A stretch of 21,984 nucleotides of DNA from JAMOBE01 sp039908285 (GTDB taxonomy: Bacteria; Pseudomonadota; Alphaproteobacteria; Rhodospirillales; Rhodospirillaceae). This document shows, one piece after another, positions 14,818-20,775 of this stretch. Location of the stretch: NCBI GenBank assembly GCA_039908285.1, contig JAMOBE010000061.1:1-21984 (forward strand), given 5' to 3'. Numbering within the stretch: position 1 is the stretch's first letter; every line of letters begins with the position of its first letter. A program made the translations under genes and the position numbers. Under the pieces are notes generated by a model. The model was given only the letters and a program-made list of their open reading frames with translations. It searched no databases and was not told where the DNA came from.

Positions 14818-14898
14818 ATGGTAAAAGCATCGTTCCTCCTCCTGCTCCGGCTGAAGGCGTGGCGGATATTCATCCGTCTCACTTTGGTCCGAGGCTAG
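14818..14898 (+). CDS. 26-residue cationic hydrophobic peptide, array copy 1
   Basis: The peptide begins MVKASFLLLLRLKAW and continues RIFIRLTLVRG. It has six Lys/Arg, no acidic residue, one Trp and a leucine-rich core, so it could form a short membrane-active helix with K13, R16 and R20 on one face. ATG 14818 has AAAGGAG at 14804-14810, an ideal ribosome site at 7 bases. The coding segment is the best conserved part of the repeat, and changes between copies are conservative. Type I toxins share this profile of size, charge and hydrophobicity (comparison, not homology). Unlike copies 2-4, this copy lacks the upstream TTGAAA linker; a weaker TTGCGG-17-CAGATT pair precedes it. The family is not one I recognise. 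Confidence 0.72.
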   Translation: MVKASFLLLLRLKAWRIFIRLTLVRG

Positions 14899-14941
14899 GA
14901 GGCGTCGGGGGAGCGCGGGAACGCTCCCTCGGCTGCCCCCT
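14897..14941 (+). terminator. Terminator-like hairpin of peptide unit 1
   Basis: The stem begins at the stop codon: AGGAGGC (14897-14903) pairs with GCCCCCT (14935-14941, one mismatch) outside an inner CGGGGGAGCG / CGCTCCCTCG stem with one G-U pair. No T tract follows, so factor-independent termination is uncertain; protection of the 3' end is an alternative. Confidence 0.55.
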
Positions 14942-14942
14942 C

Positions 14943-14971
14943 AGAATGGCCCAGTCCGGGCCGCTCGTCAA
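14943..14971 (-). promoter_or_regulatory. Candidate antisense promoter, unit 1
   Basis: On the minus strand TTGACG (complement of 14966-14971) and CATTCT (complement of 14943-14948) are 17 bases apart. The -35 box matches five of six positions, the -10 box only three. The RNA would run across the 3' hairpin and the peptide ORF. Equivalent positions: 15191-15219, 15439-15467 and 15687-15715, the last two with the weaker CACTCT box. Confidence 0.35.
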
Positions 14972-14987
14972 GATCTGCCAAAACCGG

Positions 14988-15014
14988 TTGAAAAAGTCGC
15001 AGCTGTGATAGATT
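14988..15014 (+). promoter_or_regulatory. Candidate promoter of peptide unit 2
   Basis: TTGAAA (14988-14993), a 15-base spacer and TAGATT (15009-15014) preceded by TG one base away, an extended -10 that can offset a short spacer. Transcription would begin near 15021, the first base of the leader hairpin. Confidence 0.5.
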
Positions 15015-15066
15015 GCGGTTGCCGACCGGGAATCGGCCCGGCCGGCAAACCAAAAGGAGAGTCACG

Positions 15067-15147
15067 ATGTTGAGAGCATCGTTCCTCCTCCTGCTCCGGC
15101 TGAAGGCGTGGCGGATTCTCATCCGTCTCACTTTGGTCCGAAGCTAG
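15067..15147 (+). CDS. 26-residue cationic hydrophobic peptide, array copy 2
   Basis: The peptide begins MLRASFLLLLRLKAW and ends RILIRLTLVRS. Relative to copy 1 it has Leu2, Arg3, Leu18 and Ser26, all conservative. The AAAAGGAGAG ribosome site is retained. The unit has the full linker promoter upstream, a leader hairpin with one A-C mismatch and its own 3' hairpin (15146-15189), so it could be an independent transcription unit of roughly 170 bases. Same functional caveats as copy 1. Confidence 0.72.
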   Translation: MLRASFLLLLRLKAWRILIRLTLVRS

Positions 15148-15189
15148 GAGGCGTCGGGGGGCGTTACAAGCGCTCCCCGGCTGCCTCCT
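15146..15189 (+). terminator. Terminator-like hairpin of peptide unit 2
   Basis: AGGAGGC (15146-15152) pairs with GCCTCCT (15183-15189) around an inner GC-rich stem. It starts in the stop codon of copy 2 and lacks a following T tract. Confidence 0.55.
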
Positions 15190-15235
15190 CAGAATGGCCC
15201 AAGCCGGGCCGCTCGTCAAGGGCCGCCAAAACCGG

Positions 15236-15262
15236 TTGAAAAAGCCGCGGCTGTGATAGATT
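15236..15262 (+). promoter_or_regulatory. Candidate promoter of peptide unit 3
   Basis: TTGAAA (15236-15241), 15-base spacer, TAGATT (15257-15262) with an upstream TG. Same spacing as units 2 and 4. Confidence 0.5.
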
Positions 15263-15314
15263 GCGGCCGCCGGCCGGGAATAGGCCCGGCCGGCTAACTG
15301 CAAGGAGAGTCACG

Positions 15315-15395
15315 ATGGTGAAAGCATCGTTCCTCCTCCTGCTCCGGCTGAAGGCGTGGCGGGTTCTCATCCGTCTCACTTTGGTCCGAAGCTAG
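15315..15395 (+). CDS. 26-residue cationic hydrophobic peptide, array copy 3
   Basis: The peptide begins MVKASFLLLLRLKAW and ends RVLIRLTLVRS: N-terminus as in copy 1, C-terminus as in copy 2, with Val17 unique. This mosaic suggests exchange between units. The ribosome site is AAGGAGAG. The leader hairpin (15269-15294) is a perfect 10-bp stem and the 3' hairpin is the most stable of the four. Confidence 0.72.
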   Translation: MVKASFLLLLRLKAWRVLIRLTLVRS

Positions 15396-15437
15396 GAGGC
15401 GCCGGGGAGCGCGGGCAGCGCTCCCCGGCTGCCTCCT
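15394..15437 (+). terminator. Terminator-like hairpin of peptide unit 3
   Basis: Inner perfect 11-bp stem CCGGGGAGCGC (15402-15412) / GCGCTCCCCGG (15418-15428) with loop GGGCA, enclosed by AGGAGGC (15394-15400) / GCCTCCT (15431-15437). No T tract follows. Confidence 0.6.
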
Positions 15438-15483
15438 CAGAGTGCCCCAAGCCGGGCCGCTCGTCAAGATCCGCCAAAACCGG

Positions 15484-15510
15484 TTGAAAAAGTCGCGGCT
15501 GTGATAGATT
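15484..15510 (+). promoter_or_regulatory. Candidate promoter of peptide unit 4
   Basis: TTGAAA (15484-15489), 15-base spacer, TAGATT (15505-15510) with an upstream TG. Confidence 0.5.
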
Positions 15511-15562
15511 GCGGTCGCCGACCGGGAATGGGCCCGGCCGGCTAACCAAAAGGAGAGTTACG

Positions 15563-15643
15563 ATGTTGAAGGCATCGTTCCTCCTCCTGCTCCGGCTGAA
15601 GGCGTGGCGGATATTCATCCGTCTCACTTTGGTCCGAGGCTAG
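15563..15643 (+). CDS. 26-residue cationic hydrophobic peptide, array copy 4
   Basis: The peptide begins MLKASFLLLLRLKAW and ends RIFIRLTLVRG: position 2 as in copy 2, C-terminal half as in copy 1. Lys3 is AAG here and AAA in copies 1 and 3, a synonymous change. The ribosome site is AAAAGGAGAG. Its unit has promoter, leader hairpin (15517-15542) and 3' hairpin, but is cut after the GCTCGTCAAG tail, at the convergent glycosyltransferase gene. Confidence 0.72.
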   Translation: MLKASFLLLLRLKAWRIFIRLTLVRG

Positions 15644-15685
15644 GAGGCGCCGGGGAGCGTTGACAGCGCTCCCCGGCTGCCTCCT
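15642..15685 (+). terminator. Terminator-like hairpin of peptide unit 4
   Basis: AGGAGGC (15642-15648) / GCCTCCT (15679-15685) around CCGGGGAGCG / CGCTCCCCGG. It faces the end of the convergent glycosyltransferase gene. Confidence 0.55.
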
Positions 15686-15722
15686 CAGAGTGCCCCAAGC
15701 CGGGCCGCTCGTCAAGAGCCCC

Positions 15723-16430
15723 CTACGGAAGCAGGTTGTAGCGGACGATGCAGTAGACGGCGCGCACGGCGTCCTTCCAGCCGATCTTCTTGCCTTCCTC
15801 GTAGGTGCGGCCGAAGTAGGTGATGCCGATCTCATAGATGCGGGGGCGGGGGCGCAGGCGGGCCAGGCGGGCGGTGATTTCGGGCTCGAAGCCGAAACGG
15901 TCCTCCTTCAGCTCGATCCGGGCCAGGGTCTCGCGGCGGAACACCTTGTAGCAGGTCTCCATGTCGGTGAGGTTCAGGTCCGTCAGCATGTTGGACATGA
16001 ACGTCAGCCCCATGTTGGCGACGGTGTGCCAGAAGTACAGCACCCGCACCGACTCGCCCCCCCGGAACCGCGAGCCATAGACCACGTCGGCATGGCCGTC
16101 GAGGATCGGCTTCAGGAGCTTCGGGTACTCGGCCGGGTCGTATTCCAGGTCGGCATCCTGGATCAGCACCACGTCGCCCCCGGCCGCCGCGAAGCCGCTG
16201 CGTAGCGCCGCCCCCTTGCCGCGGTTGACGGGGTGGCTCACCACGCGGACCCTTGGGTCCCGTTCGGCGATGGACCGGGCGACGCCCTCCGAGCCGTCGC
16301 GGGAGGCATCGTCCACGATCACCACCTCAAGCTCCAGTCCTCGCGTGTCCGCGCCCAGCACGCGGTTAACCAGAGCCTCGAGGGTCGCAGCCTCGTTGTA
16401 GCAGGGAATGATCACCGAAAGACTTCGCAC
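15723..16430 (-). CDS. Family 2 glycosyltransferase (polyprenyl-phosphate sugar transferase-like)
   Basis: A 235-residue GT-A enzyme beginning SVIIPCYNEAATLEALV, with VVIVDDASRDGS as donor-binding motif, VNRGKGAALRSGF, and the metal-binding DAD in VLIQDADLEYDP. VYGSRFRGGE and DMETCYKVFRRE are typical of the DPM1-like branch, which makes polyprenyl-phosphate-linked sugars on the cytoplasmic face. It has no C-terminal membrane spans, so it would work with separate membrane proteins such as the two genes upstream. The start is GTG 16430 after an AAAGGGG-type ribosome site, 18 bases beyond the small membrane protein's stop. Polyprenyl-phosphate sugars are donors for GT-C enzymes, so a link to the GT-C gene in this operon is plausible (inference). 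Confidence 0.88.
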   Translation of the reverse strand: MRSLSVIIPCYNEAATLEALVNRVLGADTRGLELEVVIVDDASRDGSEGVARSIAERDPRVRVVSHPVNRGKGAALRSGFAAAGGDVVLIQDADLEYDPAEYPKLLKPILDGHADVVYGSRFRGGESVRVLYFWHTVANMGLTFMSNMLTDLNLTDMETCYKVFRRETLARIELKEDRFGFEPEITARLARLRPRPRIYEIGITYFGRTYEEGKKIGWKDAVRAVYCIVRYNLLP

Positions 16431-16448
16431 GTCCCGCCCCTTTCGCCG

Positions 16449-16565
16449 TCAGCGCAGCCCGAGAACCGTCAGGATCGGGACCAGGTAGGTCTCGAACTGA
16501 GCGGCGTATAGACCTAGCACGATACCGATCCACAACCAAAGGCCCATGCGCACCAGGTCCGTCAT
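16449..16565 (-). CDS. 38-residue membrane protein
   Basis: ATG 16565 overlaps the stop of the upstream GT-C gene as ATGA, so translation is coupled. The peptide reads MTDLVRMGLWLWIGIVLGLY followed by a short polar stretch (AAQFETY) and a second hydrophobic piece (LVPILTVLGLR). It has one clear membrane span and perhaps a second half-span. The position between a GT-C gene and a polyprenyl-phosphate glycosyltransferase gene suggests a small subunit or stabiliser of one of them (inference). No family recognised. It is easily missed, because a much longer shadow frame runs through it. Confidence 0.65.
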   Translation of the reverse strand: MTDLVRMGLWLWIGIVLGLYAAQFETYLVPILTVLGLR

Positions 16566-18568
16566 CGCAGTGTCCGCTCGGCTGGGCAGGCGTCGAAGTG
16601 GACCCCCACCACCATCAGGCGGATTTTCCGTGCCGATAGTCCCGGCAGGGTGCGGCTCTGCATGGTCTCGATCTCGAACACCCGCCGGACCTTGGCGCAG
16701 CCGGCCCGGATCAGGGCGTGGGTCAGGTAGGGGAGGCCGCCGCGGCTGCCCTCGTCCATCACCGACAGGATGTGGGTGATGCGCCGCCGCCGAAGCTGCT
16801 CGAGGAACAGGGCGGTGTCCCGATCGTCCTCGCCGGTGCCCACCTCCACCTGGGTGGCGTTGAGGGCGAAGAACGTGGGCACCTCGATCAGGTACACCAG
16901 CTGGCGCTCCAGCAGCAGCAGGCGGTCCGCCGGGGTCAGGTTGGCGTTGATCCACGGCACCACCGCCGAGTGGGTGACGGCGCGGGCGTGGAAGGCCTCG
17001 CGGGTCTCGCCGCTGACGACGTGGCGGATGTAGGAGAGGGTGAACAGCGCCTGGCCGCCAAGCTGAAGCGGAATGGTGACGGCGAAGGTGGCGGCGAGCG
17101 GCAGGATGTGAGCCGCTCCCGCCCAGCGCCGCGCCGCCAGGGTGGCGGCGATCAGCGCCACCGGCAGCAGCGGCAGAAGATGCCGCAGTCGCTGCGACGG
17201 CCCGACGAAGAACCACAGGGCGTAAAACCCCAGCACCGCCAGGGCCATCGGCGCCAGCGGATGGGACACGATCCGCCGGCGGGCCTGCCACAGGCCGAAG
17301 GCGGAGAACGGCAGCAGCAGCAGCAGGAATGGCCCGAAACCGGTGCGGGTCGCCTCGATGGCTTCCAGGCCGCCGACGGTGGCGTGGACCGGATAGGCCA
17401 GGAACTGCCACAGAGTGCGCGGCAGGGGAGACTCGACGCGCAGATAGGTGTCGCGGAAGATGGCCGCCTGCTCGGGCGACCAGTAGGAACTGCCGAAGTG
17501 CTGGAACAGCATCGGGAACACCGGGTCGCCGACGTTGACCCAGTTCCACCAGTACCATTGGGCTCCGGCTGCCACCACCGCCGCCGAGAAGGCGACTCCA
17601 TGGGCGAGCCATCGTCGCTGAAATACCAGCGCCAGCCCCACCGGCACGGCGAACAGCAGCCCCAGGTACTTGGCTCCCACATAGAAGCCGACGGCGAGGC
17701 CGGCGATCACCGCGAAGCCGATATGGTCGCTCTTCCTGGCGTCGGCCAGGGCGACCAGCGCCACCGTGGCGAACAGGGCGAGACGCGGCTCCACCTGGCC
17801 GGAACCGGCGGCGAAGGCCATGGCCGGAATGGTCATGAACACCAGCGCCACCGCCGCCGCCCACGCCGGCGGCAGGAAGCGGCGCCCGACCACATAGGTC
17901 AGGGCCACCGCGGCCCACCCCGACAGCATGACCCACAGGGTCAGCGCCCGCTCGCCACCAAGACCAAGGGCGGGAACGTTGGTGGCCTGCAGCAGGAGCG
18001 GCACCGCACCGTCCACCGCCCGCGGCACGAACACCAGTCGGCCGACGGCCAGCCACTCCTTTGGGCTCGCGAAGTGATAGGCCAGGGTGTCGGCGTCGGC
18101 CGGCGGCGACACGCCCTCGGCCAGGTCGAACCCGGCCGCCAGCGCGACTCCAAACAGCAGCAGCGCGGTGAAGACACTCCCAATAAGCCCTCTCCCCCCC
18201 TCTTCGGGGGGAGAGGGTTGGGGGCGGGGGGAGCTGAAATTCCCGAGCTGGTGCCGTTTGCCCCACCCCCTCACCCCGGCCCTCTCCCCCTCGAGGGGGA
18301 GAGGGAGTAGGGTGATGGCGATCCCTTTCAGCAGCAGACTCGCCACGGCTCCCATCCCCAGGACACCGGCGAGCCACATCGGCTGCAGCAGCCCGGTGAC
18401 GCCCAGGATGAACACCAGCCACCCCACCACCCCAAGGCCCAGCGTGAAGGCGAAGGTCACCCGCTCGGCTGGGGAGAGCCGCGGCGCCACCCCCGTCACC
18501 ACGAGAATCGCCGCGCCATAGCCGACGCAGGCCAGAACTTCCCACAGGGCGACGGCGAGAGCGGTCAT
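16562..18568 (-). CDS. GT-C-type integral membrane glycosyltransferase (GT39/ArnT-like) with in-frame repeat insertion
   Basis: A 668-residue protein with about ten or more membrane segments and a soluble C-terminal domain. The first large loop carries PADADTLAYHFASPKEWL, the region where GT-C enzymes place their catalytic acidic residues (usually a D/E-x-x-YH pattern in this group), followed by GSGQVEPRLALFATVALVALADA and VGAKYLGLLFAVPVG. GT-C enzymes use polyprenyl-phosphate sugars at the periplasmic face. Residues ~86-128 (LPLPLEGERAGVRGWGK ... PSPPEEGGRG) are encoded by a REPIN-like element and do not belong to the family; without them the protein would be ~625 residues. The insertion lies between two hydrophobic segments and keeps the frame. 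ATG 18568 is 6 bases from the upstream gene's stop; the next gene is coupled through ATGA. Confidence 0.78.
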   Translation of the reverse strand: MTALAVALWEVLACVGYGAAILVVTGVAPRLSPAERVTFAFTLGLGVVGWLVFILGVTGLLQPMWLAGVLGMGAVASLLLKGIAITLLPLPLEGERAGVRGWGKRHQLGNFSSPRPQPSPPEEGGRGLIGSVFTALLLFGVALAAGFDLAEGVSPPADADTLAYHFASPKEWLAVGRLVFVPRAVDGAVPLLLQATNVPALGLGGERALTLWVMLSGWAAVALTYVVGRRFLPPAWAAAVALVFMTIPAMAFAAGSGQVEPRLALFATVALVALADARKSDHIGFAVIAGLAVGFYVGAKYLGLLFAVPVGLALVFQRRWLAHGVAFSAAVVAAGAQWYWWNWVNVGDPVFPMLFQHFGSSYWSPEQAAIFRDTYLRVESPLPRTLWQFLAYPVHATVGGLEAIEATRTGFGPFLLLLLPFSAFGLWQARRRIVSHPLAPMALAVLGFYALWFFVGPSQRLRHLLPLLPVALIAATLAARRWAGAAHILPLAATFAVTIPLQLGGQALFTLSYIRHVVSGETREAFHARAVTHSAVVPWINANLTPADRLLLLERQLVYLIEVPTFFALNATQVEVGTGEDDRDTALFLEQLRRRRITHILSVMDEGSRGGLPYLTHALIRAGCAKVRRVFEIETMQSRTLPGLSARKIRLMVVGVHFDACPAERTLR
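18184..18312 (-). repeat. REPIN-like element, complete copy inside a coding sequence
   Basis: Same two-palindrome structure as the copies at 816 and 6381, in minus orientation: C-run/G-run hairpins at both ends and the middle GGGGCAAACGGCACCAGCTCGGGAATTTC (read on the minus strand in two parts). It contributes residues ~86-128 of the GT-C protein without a stop or a frameshift. Confidence 0.88.
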
Positions 18569-18574
18569 CTGGGG

Positions 18575-19711
18575 TCAGATCCTTACCCCGGCCTTCAATT
18601 TCTGGAAGGTGTCGAGCAGGCGGACCACGTGGTCGTCCCACAGGAAGTTGGACAGCACCCGTCCCCGCGCCCGCCCGGCCAGCTGGCCGCGCAGCTCCGG
18701 CGTGGTGTGCAGTTCGGTGATGCGGTCGCACAGGGCGCTGACCGAGAACGGCGGGAAGTAGGACGCGGCGTCGCCGCAGACCTCGCGGTTGATGGGGGTG
18801 TCGATGGCCACCACCGGCATGCCGCAGCTCAGGGCCTCGGCCATGGGGTGGCCGAAGGTCTCGGCGATGGCCGGGAACATGAACAGGTCGTGGCTGCGAT
18901 AGAGCTGGGGCAGTTCGCGATAGGGCGTGCGGCCCAGGGTCAGGAACCCCCGCTCGGCGGCCCGGCGCACCAGGATGGCGTCGTGGGCGCCACCCCGGGT
19001 GGCCTCGATCTCCTTCAGCTCCATGGTGATGGTGGCGTGAACCGGAATGCCGCGGTCGTTCAGGTCCTCGACCGCCCGGCACAGGAGGCCCGGGCACTTG
19101 TGCGGGTAGTAGACCGAGACGTACAGCAGCCGCAGAACCCCGTCCTCGGCCCACTGGCGCGGCCGCTCGGCGGGGGTGAAGGCGTCCCCCAGCGTGCCGT
19201 AGGAGTTCACCGAGGTCCGGGCGGCAAGCCCGGGCGACCAGGCCAGCAGCATGTCGCGCATGGCCCGGCTCGGCGTGACGATGTGGTGGGCGCGTTGGGC
19301 CGACAGCAGCATCAGCCGCCGCCGCCAGTCCCGCTGGAGGGCGGCGGCGACGCCCTGCTCAGGCGCGAAGTTGACCAGATAGGTGGGATCGAACAGCCCG
19401 CCCTCCCGCATCAGCAGCACCTGCGGCACCGGGCTGTGCAGCAGGCTGAAGTTGGCGGAGGAGAACAGCACGTCGGGCCGATACTGCGCCACCGTGTGGT
19501 GCCAGAAGGTCTGCTCCCAGGCGAAGCGCCGCAGGGGGCTGTAGCCGCTCGCCTTCACCCGCAGGATTCGCGCTCCCTGGGGAGCGGGGAAGTCCTCGGG
19601 CACGGCGAACAGGGCGTCCACGTCGTGCTCGGCGAAGGCCCGCATCAGGTTGCCGGTGTAGGTGACGATGCCGCCACGCTTGGCCGAGATGGCGTTGACC
19701 AGAACCTTCAT
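18575..19711 (-). CDS. Glycosyltransferase family 4 protein
   Basis: A 378-residue GT4 enzyme. The N-terminus MKVLVNAISAKRGGIVTYT holds the acceptor-side glycine loop. The middle has HIVTPSRAMRDMLLAW and VNSYGTLGDAFTP, then LRLLYVSVYYPHKCPGLL. The donor motif EX7E is intact in FPAIAETFGHPMAEALSCGMPVV. ATG 19711 is preferred over upstream in-frame starts because it overlaps the preceding stop as ATGA and the family homology begins there. It acts in the cytoplasm on a lipid-linked glycan; the sugar is unknown. Confidence 0.9.
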   Translation of the reverse strand: MKVLVNAISAKRGGIVTYTGNLMRAFAEHDVDALFAVPEDFPAPQGARILRVKASGYSPLRRFAWEQTFWHHTVAQYRPDVLFSSANFSLLHSPVPQVLLMREGGLFDPTYLVNFAPEQGVAAALQRDWRRRLMLLSAQRAHHIVTPSRAMRDMLLAWSPGLAARTSVNSYGTLGDAFTPAERPRQWAEDGVLRLLYVSVYYPHKCPGLLCRAVEDLNDRGIPVHATITMELKEIEATRGGAHDAILVRRAAERGFLTLGRTPYRELPQLYRSHDLFMFPAIAETFGHPMAEALSCGMPVVAIDTPINREVCGDAASYFPPFSVSALCDRITELHTTPELRGQLAGRARGRVLSNFLWDDHVVRLLDTFQKLKAGVRI

Positions 19712-20775
19712 GCCGCTGTCTCCATGGCGGCGGCCAGGATGCGGGACACCTGGGCGCGGTGGGTGTGATCGTCGGTCTGCACGCGGGTCCGGCCATCGAG
19801 CGCCACCCGCCGGCGCCCCTCGTCGTCGGCGAGCCAGCGGCGACACTGGCTGACCAGTTCATCGTCGGAGCCGAAGAAGGCCGCTTCCCGGTCCTCGGTG
19901 AACAGGGCGGCGATCTCGTCGTTGCGCTCGTGCATCATGAAGCCGCCGCAGGCCGGGATCTCCATCGAACGGCAGGTCTGGAGGTCGCGATTGAACCGGC
20001 GCAGGAAGCACAGGTTGATGCGGCTCGCGGCGATGGCCCGGGCATAGTCGTCGCCATAGACCGGCCGGTCCTCGATGACCAGCAGCGGATGGCGGTCTTT
20101 GAGGGCTCCCCAGCCGTTCCCCCACACCCGACAGGCGATGCCGGCCTCGGCCAGGCGGACCATGCTGTCGGCGCGGGGGCGCTCGAAGGTGCCGACGAAG
20201 GCGACGTCGGCGCCAAAGCGCGCCCTCTCCTCGTCGCTCACCGGCAGCGGCCGGTGGAGGTCCGGGTCATAGGCGTTGTCCACTCTCAAGGTCCGCCGGA
20301 CGCCCAGCGACGGCAGCTCCTCGGGCCGGGTGTTGTACGACTTGGTGGTGGACCACACGTCGAACAGGTCGAGGCAGCCCTCGATCCAGCGGGTGCGGTG
20401 GCGGGGGTTCATCATGTCGTCCTCGCAGTACCACACCAGCCGGCAGCCGGGCGAGGCCGCCCGTACCGCCTCCAGGGTGGAGCGGCGGATGGTGCGGGCG
20501 TTGTCGAGCCACACCACGTCCCAGTTCCCCTCCACCTCCGCTACCTGTCGCAGAGCCACGTTGGCCCCGGCCAGGTCCGGGGGAACCCGCAGGCGATAGC
20601 GGATGCGATCGAGAAGGCTCGGGCGGGTCTCGTAGCTATGGCCGGGCGGGGTGGTGGGGATCAGCCGGGCGTCGTGGCCCAGCGTCAGCATGGCCTTCAG
20701 GCGCTGCGGCGTGCGCGAGGCGGCGATGGCCTCCCCCACCATCAGGATCCGCAGGGCGCGGGGAGCCGTCGTCAT
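19708..20775 (-). CDS. CgeB-like glycosyltransferase
   Basis: A 355-residue protein. It starts RALRILMVGEAIAASRTPQRL, has a central WYCEDDMMNPRHRTRW and FDVWSTTKSYNTRPEEL, then VAFVGTFERPRADSMV, and ends with the domain carrying INLCFLRRFNRDLQTCRSMEIPACGGFMMHERNDE. This set (FVGTF..R, then a segment with R-S-x-E-I-P-A-C-G-G) is characteristic of CgeB/DUF3880-type glycosyltransferases found in spore-coat and surface-glycan loci. It overlaps both neighbours by ATGA (at 20772-20775 and 19708-19711), so three glycosyltransferases are made from one coupled message. Confidence 0.86.
   Translation of the reverse strand: MTTAPRALRILMVGEAIAASRTPQRLKAMLTLGHDARLIPTTPPGHSYETRPSLLDRIRYRLRVPPDLAGANVALRQVAEVEGNWDVVWLDNARTIRRSTLEAVRAASPGCRLVWYCEDDMMNPRHRTRWIEGCLDLFDVWSTTKSYNTRPEELPSLGVRRTLRVDNAYDPDLHRPLPVSDEERARFGADVAFVGTFERPRADSMVRLAEAGIACRVWGNGWGALKDRHPLLVIEDRPVYGDDYARAIAASRINLCFLRRFNRDLQTCRSMEIPACGGFMMHERNDEIAALFTEDREAAFFGSDDELVSQCRRWLADDEGRRRVALDGRTRVQTDDHTHRAQVSRILAAAMETAA

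Larger units (their letters stand above)
14755..15719 (+). repeat. Four-unit tandem repeat (~248 bp per unit) carrying small-peptide genes
   Basis: Four head-to-tail copies with ATG codons at 14818, 15067, 15315 and 15563, so the period is 249, 248 and 248. Each unit contains, in order, a GATTGCGG box, a 26-base hairpin, an AGGAGAG ribosome site, an 81-base ORF, a long GC-rich hairpin beginning at the stop codon, and a conserved tail (GCCCCAAGCCGGGCCGCTCGTCAAG in most copies). A linker with a promoter-like sequence joins units 1-2, 2-3 and 3-4. The array runs up to within 4 bases of the next gene's stop codon. There are no recombinase genes nearby and no short spacers as in CRISPR. Confidence 0.95.

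Noticed and set aside
14755..15719. CRISPR array
   Set aside because: The repeating unit is ~248 bases and contains a gene. There are no short repeats separated by unique spacers and no cas genes.
14679..15835. Minus-strand ORFs across the tandem array, starting with MRRM-type sequences rich in Arg and Ser
   Set aside because: They recur because the DNA recurs. Their lengths differ between copies (67 to 97 codons), single-base indels break their frames, and none has a good ribosome site, unlike the plus-strand 26-codon ORFs.
16449..19154. 901-codon minus-strand ORF across the GT-C region
   Set aside because: Its translation is low-complexity Arg/Pro/Gly-rich in the wrong frame of a clear membrane protein. 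Only its last 38 codons, in a different setting, look like a gene, and these are reported separately.
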